Assembly (NCBI GenBank): GCA_964636225.1
Contig: CAZWQM010000015.1
Coordinates: forward strand, 1-38,380
Reading direction: 5' to 3'
DNA: 38,380 nucleotides
Origin: UBA1858 sp964636225
GTDB taxonomy: Bacteria > Pseudomonadota > Gammaproteobacteria > UBA4575
Part shown: in pieces, positions 9,201 through 16,289 of the stretch
Numbering within the stretch: the first letter of the stretch is position 1
Layout of the letters: each line of letters begins with the position of its first letter
Position numbers and translations under genes: made by a program
Notes under the pieces: generated by a model
Database searches by the model: none
Told to the model about the DNA's origin: nothing
The model's input: only the letters and a program-made list of their open reading frames with translations

Positions 9201-10517
9201 ATGCGCACCATTCAAACACTACTGTCTGCTCGTCACATTGTGCCAGTCGACAAAGAAAACTCTGTACTTGAAAATCACTCAATTGCGATTGATAACGGAC
9301 GCATTTTAGAAATTCTACCCACACCCCAAGCCGTTGAAACGTACTCCCCAGGTGCACACATAGAATATGACAGTCATATTCTAATGCCCGGACTGATTAA
9401 TGCCCATACCCATGCGGCGATGTCTTTATTACGTGGTATGGCCAGTGATATCCCTCTGATGGAATGGTTGCAAAATCATATTTGGCCAACAGAACAAAGA
9501 TGGGTTGACGAGAGTTTCGTCCACGATGGCAGTGAATTGGCCATTGCAGAAATGCTGCGCGGTGGCACTACCTGCTTTAATGATATGTATTTTTTCCCAC
9601 ATATCACCGCACGGGTTGCCTCAAGTATTGGTATACGGGCAGTAATAGGCATGATTGCACTGGAGTTTCCCACGGCATATGCGGCCTCACCGGATGAGTA
9701 CATTTCAAAAGGCCTCTCTTTGTATGATGATTATAAAACCGACCCATTAGTCACCACAGCATTTGCACCTCATGCGCCTTATACCATCTCTGATGCAACT
9801 TTTAATAAAATTAACAGCTATGCGAACGAGCTGGACCTGCCAATTCATATTCACCTGCATGAAACCAAATCGGAAGTGGAAGCAAGTATTAAGGAATTTG
9901 GTATGCGCCCGCTGCAACGACTGGACAAACTTGGCCTGGTCAACCCGAACTTGCTTGCCGTGCATATGACCCAGTTGAACGAGCAGGAAATACAGCAAAT
10001 CGCAGAAGCCGGTGTTTGTGTTATTCACTGCCCGGAATCCAATATGAAACTTGCCAGTGGTTTTTGCCCTACCCACCAACTTCTGGAGAATAATGCGCAA
10101 ATTATCATTGGTACGGATAGTTGTGCCAGTAATGACGACGTGGATATGTTTTCAGAAATACGTTCTGCCGCACTGATTGCAAAAGGGGTAAGTGGTGATG
10201 CCACAGCATTTTCTGCCCAGCAGGCAATACGTGCCGCCACTATAGATGCTGCCAGAGCGTTGCGACTGGATGATGAAATTGGCTCACTGGAAGCGGGTAA
10301 ATCCGCAGATATTATTGCAATTGACTGTAGCCGCGTTGAAGCTCATCCTTTATACGACATTTACGCCCACCTCGTTTACAGCACTTCTCAGCATCGTGTT
10401 TCAGACGTCTTTGTCTCCGGGCATCAGTTACTGCGTGATCGAGCACTTACTACTATCAGCGAAGATGAGATCATCGCCAAGACTGAACAATGGGCAAAAA
10501 AAATTTCTCAACCTTAA
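9201..10517 (+). CDS. mtaD: 5-methylthioadenosine / S-adenosylhomocysteine deaminase (TRZ/ATZ amidohydrolase)
   Basis: This is a metal-dependent amidohydrolase that deaminates methylthioadenosine to methylthioinosine. Metal ligands are visible as H69 and H71 in NAHTHAAMSLLRG, the HIHLHET strand (H216, H218, H220), HCPESNMKLASG and the GTDSCASNDDVDM aspartate. The ATG at 9201 gives 438 aa; an in-frame TTG at 9165 would add 12 residues but lies outside the conserved N-terminus, so the ATG is preferred. The divergent mtnA and the conserved Pseudomonas-like order support the MTA-specific role over atrazine- or guanine-deaminase roles in the same superfamily. A weak AAGGT lies upstream. Confidence 0.92.
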   Translation: MRTIQTLLSARHIVPVDKENSVLENHSIAIDNGRILEILPTPQAVETYSPGAHIEYDSHILMPGLINAHTHAAMSLLRGMASDIPLMEWLQNHIWPTEQRWVDESFVHDGSELAIAEMLRGGTTCFNDMYFFPHITARVASSIGIRAVIGMIALEFPTAYAASPDEYISKGLSLYDDYKTDPLVTTAFAPHAPYTISDATFNKINSYANELDLPIHIHLHETKSEVEASIKEFGMRPLQRLDKLGLVNPNLLAVHMTQLNEQEIQQIAEAGVCVIHCPESNMKLASGFCPTHQLLENNAQIIIGTDSCASNDDVDMFSEIRSAALIAKGVSGDATAFSAQQAIRAATIDAARALRLDDEIGSLEAGKSADIIAIDCSRVEAHPLYDIYAHLVYSTSQHRVSDVFVSGHQLLRDRALTTISEDEIIAKTEQWAKKISQP

Positions 10518-10531
10518 CTATATTTATTTAA

Positions 10532-11242
10532 ATGACTGACACAAATAATTTCGATCCTGCCGAGATCGCTAAATTTGAAGAACTCGCCTTTCGCTGGTGG
10601 GACAAAGACAGTGAATTCAAACCGCTGCATGACATTAATCCTTTACGTCTTAATTTTATTCACGAGCGTGTAAATCTTTCCGGGAAAAAAGTACTGGATG
10701 TGGGTTGTGGCGGAGGAATTTTATCAGAAAGCATGGCGGTTAAAGGGGCTAGTGTTAAGGGCATTGACCTGGGCAAAGCCCCTCTCTCAGTAGCCCAGTT
10801 ACACGCCAAAGAAAGCCAGCTTGAAATTAGTTACGAAATGATTTCTGCGGAAGACATCGCCCAGCGTGAACCGGCTGCGTACGATATCGTAACCTGCCTT
10901 GAGATGCTGGAACATGTGCCCAGCCCGGAAAGTATCATTGCTTCCTGTGCAAAGCTGGTTAAACCTGGTGGTCATGTCTTTTTCTCAACGCTTAACAGAA
11001 ATCCAAAATCGTACTTATTTGCCGTCATTGGTGCTGAATATATATTGAATTTATTACCCAAAGGTACACATGAATATCAAAAATTCATACGTCCTTCCGA
11101 GCTGGACAGATGGTGCCGTAAAAGCGGACTTACTGCTAAAGAACTTGTTGGTATGAGCTACAATCCACTCACCAAGCATTATTGGTTAGGCCGTGATGTC
11201 AGCGTCAATTATCTGCTGCATACACAGAAGTCTGCACATTGA
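10532..11242 (+). CDS. ubiG: Ubiquinone biosynthesis O-methyltransferase
   Basis: UbiG is an S-adenosylmethionine-dependent methyltransferase that performs both O-methylations of the ubiquinone ring at the inner membrane face. The N-terminus FEELAFRWWDKDSEFKPLHDINPLRL is a UbiG signature. SAM motif I is VLDVGCGGGILSE, followed by the post-motif CLEMLEHVPSP and the FSTLNRNPKSYLFAVIGAEY segment. The 236-aa length is normal. It begins 14 bp after mtaD and its TGA overlaps the TTG start of gph in the sequence TTGA, indicating translational coupling. Its presence indicates ubiquinone-based respiration. Confidence 0.97.
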   Translation: MTDTNNFDPAEIAKFEELAFRWWDKDSEFKPLHDINPLRLNFIHERVNLSGKKVLDVGCGGGILSESMAVKGASVKGIDLGKAPLSVAQLHAKESQLEISYEMISAEDIAQREPAAYDIVTCLEMLEHVPSPESIIASCAKLVKPGGHVFFSTLNRNPKSYLFAVIGAEYILNLLPKGTHEYQKFIRPSELDRWCRKSGLTAKELVGMSYNPLTKHYWLGRDVSVNYLLHTQKSAH

Positions 11243-11940
11243 TTAACCCCGCCCCTATCCATGCTGTACTGTTTGATCTGGATGGCACGTTACTTGATAC
11301 TGCGCCCGATCTGGTGCTGGCGCTCAACAACCTGTTACAGCATTACAACAAACCTGCAGTTGAGTTAAGCAAACTTCGGCATCTAGCTTCCCAGGGCAGT
11401 GTTGCACTTACCCGTTACGGTTTTCCAGAGGTCACAGACAGTCAACAGTTTGAACAATTGCGCCAGGAATATCTGCAACACTATGCAGAAACCGTATGTG
11501 TTGATACAAAATTATTCAGCGGCATGGAAACCCTGCTTGAAACTATAGAAGCGCAAAATATTCCTTGGGGAATTGTGACTAACAAACCCGCTAAACTCAC
11601 TGAGTCACTATTGGATAAACTGGCCTTATCCCAGCGCCCTGCCTGCGTGGTCAGCGGTGATACACTGGCGCGTCGCAAGCCTTATCCCGATCCGTTGTTT
11701 CACGCCAGCCAATCGATTGATCTGTCCCCGCATAACACAATCTACATTGGCGATGATCCGCGTGACATTTATGCAGGCAATGCAGCGGGTATGTATACTT
11801 GTGTCGCACGCTACGGCTATATTGAGTCAAATATTGACACCGACCAGTGGGGCGCAGACTTTACTATCAACAGTCCATTGGAACTACTTAATCACATACA
11901 ACTCAGCGCACCAATCAATGAAATGGGAACTCGAACTTAA
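11239..11940 (+). CDS. gph: Phosphoglycolate phosphatase / HAD-family hydrolase
   Basis: This is a HAD phosphatase, most likely acting on 2-phosphoglycolate from oxidative DNA repair or oxygenase chemistry. Motif I is LFDLDGTLLDT with nucleophile D13 and acid D15; motif II/III is seen as TNKPAKLT, and motif IV as YIGDDPRDI. The 233-aa length with a helical cap after motif I fits Gph. The start is TTG, overlapping the ubiG stop by 4 bp, and the 3' end overlaps the rmuC start by 23 bp. HAD substrate calls from sequence are soft: in this position next to ubiG some annotators call it MupP/N-acetylmuramic acid 6-phosphate phosphatase, as in Pseudomonas. Confidence 0.88.
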   Translation: MINPAPIHAVLFDLDGTLLDTAPDLVLALNNLLQHYNKPAVELSKLRHLASQGSVALTRYGFPEVTDSQQFEQLRQEYLQHYAETVCVDTKLFSGMETLLETIEAQNIPWGIVTNKPAKLTESLLDKLALSQRPACVVSGDTLARRKPYPDPLFHASQSIDLSPHNTIYIGDDPRDIYAGNAAGMYTCVARYGYIESNIDTDQWGADFTINSPLELLNHIQLSAPINEMGTRT

Positions 11941-13216
11941 CTGGCAACTGGGCGTTGTCGCAGGCATCGCCGCTTTACTGGCCGCATTGGTCGCCTATTT
12001 GATAACGCGTGCACGCATGGATAAGAACATTCAGACCCTACGCGAAAATATCAATCACCTGCACACCCAACTGCAGGTTGAGCAGGCCCAGAATATTGAA
12101 AAAATTGCTGCATTGAACGAGTCACGCGAGCAATTAAAAGAAAGTTTTAGCGCTCTATCGAAACATGCACTGGATGCCAACAGTGAATCTTTCCTGCAAC
12201 TTGCCCAGCAAAAACTGGGGATTTTTGAATCCCGTGCGCAGGCTAATCTCAGCGAAAAAGAGAAGTCCATTGAGACCATGCTCAAACCCATGGCGGATGC
12301 GTTGCGAAAAACTGAACAGCAAATTTCCGAAATAGAAAAAGAACGCAAGGAAGCTTTTGGCTCTATCACTACACAACTGAAATTGGTGACCGAAGCGCAA
12401 CTTGGATTACAGTCAGAAACAGAACAACTCGTGCGCGCATTGCGTCGACCCGAAGTACGGGGGCAATGGGGCGAGCTAACTCTTAAGCGACTGGCGGAGT
12501 TAGCCGGCATGGTTCAACATTGTGATTTTGAGGAACAGACTCATGTTGAAGTTGAGGGTGGCAAAAACATTCGCCCCGACATGATTGTTCGCATGCCCGA
12601 AAAACGCGATCTTATTGTTGACGCTAAAACACCATTGGATGCTTATTTGAGTGCCATTCAAGCCAGCACTCAGGGAGAACGTGAAACACACTTAAAGCAC
12701 CATGCGCGTAAAGTTCGTGATCGTATGAGGGAGCTGGCAAGTAAAGCTTATTGGTCCCAGTTTAAGCAATCCCCAGACTTTGTTATTTTATTTATTCCCG
12801 GGGAGCAGTTTTTAACCAGCGCGCTGGACTATGATAATAAATTACTGGAAGACGCATTTGCCAACCGTGTGATTCTGGCCACACCCACCACACTGGTAGC
12901 GCTGCTACGTTCGGTTGCCTATGGATGGCAGCAGGCATCCATTTCGGAAAATGCGGAAAATGTAAGAGACTTGGCCCAAGACTTATATAAACGCTTACAC
13001 TCTTTCTGCTCACATCTGCAAAAAGTTGGAAAAAATCTGGACGATAGTGTAGCCAATTACAATAAAGCCATCGGCTCTTTGGAAAGGCAGGTGTTACCGG
13101 GTGCGCGCAAATTTACCGAACTTGGCATTCCGGCAAAAGACGAATTACCACTGATCGATGAAATTGAGAAAAAGGCAAGAGATATACCTACCATTCAACA
13201 AGACAAACATGGATAA
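11918..13216 (+). CDS. rmuC: DNA recombination protein RmuC
   Basis: RmuC limits recombination at inverted repeats; it is a membrane-anchored coiled-coil protein with a nuclease-like domain. The chosen ATG at 11918 gives 432 aa starting MKWELELNWQ. A transmembrane helix spans about residues 11-30, a long coiled coil follows to about 170, and the conserved core has GQWGELTLKRLAELAGM, RPDMIVRMPEKRDLIVDAKTPLDAY and FVILFIPGEQFL. The open frame extends upstream to 11657, but that part is a shadow of gph and lacks family similarity. The start overlaps gph by 23 bp and the stop overlaps the following SDR gene by 8 bp, so the genes form a packed operon. The Pseudomonas cluster I recall lacks rmuC at this spot. 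Confidence 0.93.
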   Translation: MKWELELNWQLGVVAGIAALLAALVAYLITRARMDKNIQTLRENINHLHTQLQVEQAQNIEKIAALNESREQLKESFSALSKHALDANSESFLQLAQQKLGIFESRAQANLSEKEKSIETMLKPMADALRKTEQQISEIEKERKEAFGSITTQLKLVTEAQLGLQSETEQLVRALRRPEVRGQWGELTLKRLAELAGMVQHCDFEEQTHVEVEGGKNIRPDMIVRMPEKRDLIVDAKTPLDAYLSAIQASTQGERETHLKHHARKVRDRMRELASKAYWSQFKQSPDFVILFIPGEQFLTSALDYDNKLLEDAFANRVILATPTTLVALLRSVAYGWQQASISENAENVRDLAQDLYKRLHSFCSHLQKVGKNLDDSVANYNKAIGSLERQVLPGARKFTELGIPAKDELPLIDEIEKKARDIPTIQQDKHG

Positions 13217-13955
13217 CATTATTAAGGACTTTCATCCTACTGAAGGATATCTGCACGATCGTGTGATATTAATCACCGGTGCTACTCGAGGAATCGGCAA
13301 AGCGGTGGCATTGGAATGTGCACGACTTGGCGCTACTGTATTGCTGGTTGCCAAAGACCTAACCCGGCTTGAGCGAACTTACGACGAGATTCTTAGCATG
13401 AACGCACCTCAGCCGGCTATTTTGAATATGGATTTAGAAGTGGCCACTGCCGATGACTATCAAACTGTCGCCAACTCAATACAGCAGGAATATGGAAAAC
13501 TGGATGGTCTATTGCATAATGCTGCACGTGTTGGCGGATTAACACCGCTGCAAACTATTGACCTCCAGACCTGGTCACAGCTGATCACCCTGCACTTGCA
13601 TGCCCCTTTTTTACTTTCACGCGTATGTATTCCTCTGCTGAGAAAGAGCCAGGATCCGGCAATACTCTTTAGCGTTGACGAAACCAATAAAGCTTACTGG
13701 GGCGCTTATGGCGTCAGCAAGTATGGTCAACAGGGTTTACTAAAAATAATGTCAGATGAACTGGATGGAGACCAAAAGATTCGCGTGAATGGGGTACATC
13801 CCGGTCTGGTACGCACGCATTTACGCACCCATAATTATCCTGGTATTAATCCAAAAGAATTTCTGCCACCCGAAACAGTCACCCCTGCATTCATATATTT
13901 CCTGGGTAAAGACAGCGCCGGAATTACAGGGAATATCTACAGAGTAGAGCACTAG
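13209..13955 (+). CDS. YciK-type short-chain dehydrogenase/reductase
   Basis: This is a classical SDR of 248 aa with unknown substrate. The cofactor motif TGATRGIG is at residues 23-30, the NAA motif in LLHNAARVGG at about 104-106, and the catalytic Y167xxxK171 in WGAYGVSKYG with a candidate serine at S155 in ILFSVDE. The serine is usually followed by another serine or threonine, whereas here the strand reads FSVDET. The ATG at 13209 overlaps the rmuC stop by 8 bp. A family relative (YciK) sits near rluB in E. coli, and an SDR follows gph in Pseudomonas, so the linkage to ubiG/gph is conserved even though the reaction is unknown. Confidence 0.85.
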   Translation: MDNIIKDFHPTEGYLHDRVILITGATRGIGKAVALECARLGATVLLVAKDLTRLERTYDEILSMNAPQPAILNMDLEVATADDYQTVANSIQQEYGKLDGLLHNAARVGGLTPLQTIDLQTWSQLITLHLHAPFLLSRVCIPLLRKSQDPAILFSVDETNKAYWGAYGVSKYGQQGLLKIMSDELDGDQKIRVNGVHPGLVRTHLRTHNYPGINPKEFLPPETVTPAFIYFLGKDSAGITGNIYRVEH

Positions 13956-14077
13956 AATAGAGAATTTCTGAGACATAAAACTTACCAAATATTGACTCTA
14001 TCCGCGCCAGTGGTTGTGCCTCTACCAGGTAAAAAAGTGACTCGTATTTTGCATTGAGGAGTATCTATTTAGCATTT

Positions 14078-14188
14078 TTAAGTGCTTTTTGTGCTGTTCT
14101 TTTTCACCGCCTTACCTGCTTGTTGTTTGGCAGTTTTCATTGACTTAGATTTTGATACTTTCTTTTAAACTTAGTTTCCTTTTGCCAT
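14078..14188 (-). pseudogene. Possible decayed lysine-rich small basic protein gene
   Basis: A 37-codon minus-strand frame begins ATG GCA AAA GGA AAC and continues as a lysine/serine-rich peptide ending QAGKAVKKNSTKST. It is interrupted by TAA at codons 6 and 8, either of which one base change would turn into AAA (Lys). The downstream 29 codons are open and strongly biased to K, S, T and A, like tails of small basic DNA-binding proteins. A shorter intact version could start at the internal ATG (complement 14133-14135), giving 19 residues. No Shine-Dalgarno sequence is seen. Chance bias from T-rich sequence on the plus strand is a real alternative. Confidence 0.3.
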
Positions 14189-14234
14189 AGAACAGGGAAG
14201 TACAATGTATATACAAATTCTAGCTAATAGCTGT

Positions 14235-14301
14235 ACTATCGATAGTCAAATTGCATACATAAATTAAATATGTATTTGCATTGCTCAACGCATCAGCGTT
14301 G
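14235..14301. repeat. Cluster of three inverted repeats in the gap
   Basis: Three palindromic elements lie within 67 bp: ACTATCGATAGT at 14235-14246 (perfect 12-bp palindrome), ATACATA-7 nt-TATGTAT at 14255-14275, and CAACGC-ATCA-GCGTTG at 14286-14301 (6-bp stem, 4-nt loop). None is followed by a T-run, so they do not look like intrinsic terminators. They could be operators or hairpins upstream of the 68-aa membrane protein gene that starts about 230 bp further on. Confidence 0.45.
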
Positions 14302-14352
14302 TCATCAGAGTTAAAAGGCCGACAGGTTATAAACATAATTGCAGACGTTTCA

Positions 14353-14445
14353 TTGAAAACACTTATTTTGGCAGCCTTTGCTATATCCCTATATTCACTA
14401 ATTATTCAAAAATCACTGGCTTCTGGCGATACTATTTTTATGTGA
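14353..14445 (+). CDS. Possible 30-aa signal-peptide-like mini-ORF
   Basis: A TTG-initiated frame encodes 30 residues beginning MKTLILAAFAISLYSL and ending SLASGDTIFM. It has a positive residue, a hydrophobic core and an A-S-G cleavage-like site, as in a secretory signal. No clear Shine-Dalgarno sequence precedes it and the frame ends soon after the predicted cleavage site. It could be a tiny secreted peptide, the remnant 5' end of a lost secreted protein, or chance. Confidence 0.2.
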   Translation: MKTLILAAFAISLYSLIIQKSLASGDTIFM

Positions 14446-14529
14446 GAAATAAATTTGATGCAAACGAACTATGAATACGTGTAATTAATAAATTACAATT
14501 AATACACTTCAAGATAATAGGTAAAAAGC

Positions 14530-14736
14530 ATGAATTTAATGAACGGCTTATTATTGGTGCTTGGGATAACCAGCATTGTGGCCGATCTGATGATTGTTTT
14601 AGCGCGCACGCATATTATTTCGTTTAAAAAAGCGTCCGCACTGAAAGCGCTCTATACTGTGCTGACAATCACCCTGCTATTGCTGTTTACGGGATTTACA
14701 GCGAAGTTTCTTTCGTCAGATGAAGGTAAAAAATGA
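14530..14736 (+). CDS. Small two-helix membrane protein, function unknown
   Basis: The 68-aa product has two predicted membrane helices, about residues 6-25 (LLLVLGITSIVADLMIVLA) and 43-62 (ALYTVLTITLLLLFTGFTA), joined by a basic loop with HIISFKKASALK and ending in a short charged tail SSDEGKK. An AGGT sequence 9 nt before the ATG could serve as ribosome binding site; a second in-frame ATG lies 3 codons downstream. It stands alone between the gene-poor gap and the convergent rluB. I do not recognise a family. The clean charge and hydrophobicity pattern argues that it is a real protein. Confidence 0.6.
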   Translation: MNLMNGLLLVLGITSIVADLMIVLARTHIISFKKASALKALYTVLTITLLLLFTGFTAKFLSSDEGKK

Positions 14737-14796
14737 CTGGATTCTTTTTCCAGCAATGGTGACTGCGACAAAATTGATCGTCCCTACTGGTGTGAC

Positions 14797-15531
14797 TTAT
14801 AAAGTTTGTCTTACCAGTGCATTAAGCGCCTTAACTTCTTTGTTTGTCAGACTGCGATGTTGACCTTTTTTAAGTGCCTCATCCAAAGCGATGGGCCCAA
14901 ACCTTATCCTTATCAGTCGTGTGACCTGCAGCCCCTGTGATTCAAACATACGTTTAACTTCATGATTGCGTCCTTCCTGTAAAACCACCTGCAACCACTG
15001 GTTAGTCCCTTTACTGGGTCGTTGAACAACATCCGTAAAGCGGGCCACTCCATCCTCCAGACGCACCCCTTCTTGCAGCTGATGTATAACTTCCTCTGTG
15101 ACGCGACCATGCACACGCACCATATACTCTCTATCCACTTGCGCACGCGGATGCATTAACACATTGGCCATTTCACCATTGGTGGTAAACAATAAAACTC
15201 CTGAAGTGGTTAAATCCAGACGCCCTACTGCAATCCATCGCCCTTCAGCAACTTCAGGTAAATGGTCATACACGGACTTGCGTTTTGCAGGATCTTTACG
15301 TGAACAGATTTCGTCGTCCGGTTTATGGTATTGAAGAAATTGTGTTTCAACTTCTTTTTGCAGGACAATATTAACGCCGTTGATAGTGACAACGTTGATC
15401 CCTTCCGAAGTTTCCCCCAGTTCTGCCGTTTTACCGTCAATTTCCACCAGACCTTCCTTAATCCAACGCTCAATTTCGCGGCGTGAACCCACGCCCATTC
15501 GGGCCAGCACTTTATGTAATCGTTCAGCCAT
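14797..15531 (-). CDS. rluB: 23S rRNA pseudouridine(2605) synthase
   Basis: RluB isomerises U2605 of 23S rRNA to pseudouridine. An S4 RNA-binding domain covers about residues 1-60 (MAERLHKVLARMGVGSRRE...IDGKTAELG). The catalytic aspartate D106 lies in GRLDLTTSGVLLFTTNGE, and the REYMVRVHG and EGRNHEVKRMFESQGLQVTRLIRIRFG motifs follow. The ATG at 15531 gives 244 aa; the open frame extends to 15600, but that part only translates the upstream hairpin. RluB of E. coli is longer because of a C-terminal tail. No Shine-Dalgarno sequence is visible before the ATG. It lies downstream of scpA-scpB, as in many proteobacteria. Confidence 0.93.
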   Translation of the reverse strand: MAERLHKVLARMGVGSRREIERWIKEGLVEIDGKTAELGETSEGINVVTINGVNIVLQKEVETQFLQYHKPDDEICSRKDPAKRKSVYDHLPEVAEGRWIAVGRLDLTTSGVLLFTTNGEMANVLMHPRAQVDREYMVRVHGRVTEEVIHQLQEGVRLEDGVARFTDVVQRPSKGTNQWLQVVLQEGRNHEVKRMFESQGLQVTRLIRIRFGPIALDEALKKGQHRSLTNKEVKALNALVRQTL

Positions 15532-15557
15532 ATGATTAAGTAAAACAGAAAAGTAAT

Positions 15558-15587
15558 ACCATCCACACACATTGGTGTGTGGATGGT
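15558..15587 (-). repeat. 13-bp perfect hairpin in the rluB leader
   Basis: The plus strand reads ACCATCCACACAC, then ATTG, then GTGTGTGGATGGT: a perfect 13-bp stem with a 4-nt loop. In the minus-strand transcript it ends 26 nt before the rluB ATG. The sequence after the stem is T-rich but broken (ATTACTTTTCTGTTTT), so it is at best a poor intrinsic terminator. It may be a leader hairpin, an attenuator or an RNA processing site between scpB and rluB. Confidence 0.7.
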
Positions 15588-15608
15588 GACATAGCGTCAA
15601 TTATGTAT

Positions 15609-15639
15609 TCAAAAAAGCCTGAGAGGGAAATTTTCCCTC
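15609..15639 (-). terminator. Possible terminator or inverted repeat after scpB
   Basis: On the minus strand GAGGGAAA-A-TTTCCCTC (complement of 15623-15639) can form a 5-6 bp GC-containing hairpin. Six nucleotides later comes a run of six T (complement of 15613-15618). The gap between stem and T-run weakens the call. If active it would separate scpB from rluB transcription. Confidence 0.4.
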
Positions 15640-15647
15640 ACCTGCAA

Positions 15648-16289
15648 TCAGTGCCGCGTCTCATTTTCCATACCGCCTTCAATGACTTCCAGCTGCATAG
15701 GTGAATCCTGTGTGTGTTGCAGCTCAGCTTCCATGAATGCCAGCTCCGGATGAACCTGATCAAGGTCTTTAATTTCAGCCAGTGAAGGAAGCTCATTCAG
15801 CGTAGTTAGATTAAAGTAATCCAGAAACTTTTTCGTTGTCCCGTACATGGCGGGACGACCAGGCACTTCTTTATGCCCGAGAATTTTAATCCACTCACGC
15901 TCCAGCAGTACTTTAAAAATACTACTGCTGATAGAAACACCGCGCACATCTTCCATTTCTGCGCGTGTGATGGGTTGACGATAGACAATCAGCGCCAGGG
16001 TTTCCATAAAAGCACGCGAATATCTGGGTGGTTTTTCAACTCTCAGTTTCGATACCCAGGGTTGGATTTCTACGCGTGTCTGATAACGATAGCCACTGGC
16101 AATTTTTTTCAGTTCATAGCCACGTTCGGTGCATTCTTCTTCCAGTTCAGAAATAACTTTCTTTACATTTTCCTTGTCTGGTAATTGTTGATCATCTTCA
16201 AAAAGTTTGAGTAATTGATCGACAGTCAGCGGGTGATCAGCAGCCAGCAAAGCAGCTTCGACAATATTCTTTAACTGTTTATATTCCAT
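15648..16289 (-). CDS. scpB: Segregation and condensation protein B
   Basis: ScpB dimerises and binds ScpA as an accessory of the SMC-ScpAB condensin complex for chromosome segregation. The MEYKQLKNIVEAALLAADHPL start, two winged-helix domains, and the conserved core ETLALIVYRQPITRAEMEDVRGVS and GRPAMYGTTKKFLDYFNL identify it. The ATG at 16289 gives 213 aa; an adjacent ATG at 16292 would add one residue. The longer open frame to 16376 runs inside scpA. The start overlaps the scpA 3' end by 11 bp, so the pair is translationally coupled. ScpAB in place of MukEF implies an SMC-type condensin. Confidence 0.95.
   Translation of the reverse strand: MEYKQLKNIVEAALLAADHPLTVDQLLKLFEDDQQLPDKENVKKVISELEEECTERGYELKKIASGYRYQTRVEIQPWVSKLRVEKPPRYSRAFMETLALIVYRQPITRAEMEDVRGVSISSSIFKVLLEREWIKILGHKEVPGRPAMYGTTKKFLDYFNLTTLNELPSLAEIKDLDQVHPELAFMEAELQHTQDSPMQLEVIEGGMENETRH

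Larger units (their letters stand above)
13956..14529. other. 574-bp gene-poor gap with palindromes and a broken lysine-rich mini-gene
   Basis: No intact conserved gene is visible between the SDR and the 68-aa membrane protein. The gap is AT-rich. It contains a lysine-rich minus-strand reading frame with two stops (14078-14188), a 12-bp palindrome, two further inverted repeats (14235-14301), and a short plus-strand signal-peptide-like frame (14353-14445). Each is described separately. I see no strong intrinsic terminator after the SDR. Confidence 0.6.

Noticed and set aside
11657..11917. N-terminal extension of the RmuC frame
   Set aside because: It lies in another frame of gph, and RmuC homology with its membrane anchor begins at 11918.
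15532..15600. N-terminal extension of RluB
   Set aside because: It translates the perfect 13-bp hairpin and gives histidine- and cysteine-rich residues absent from the family.
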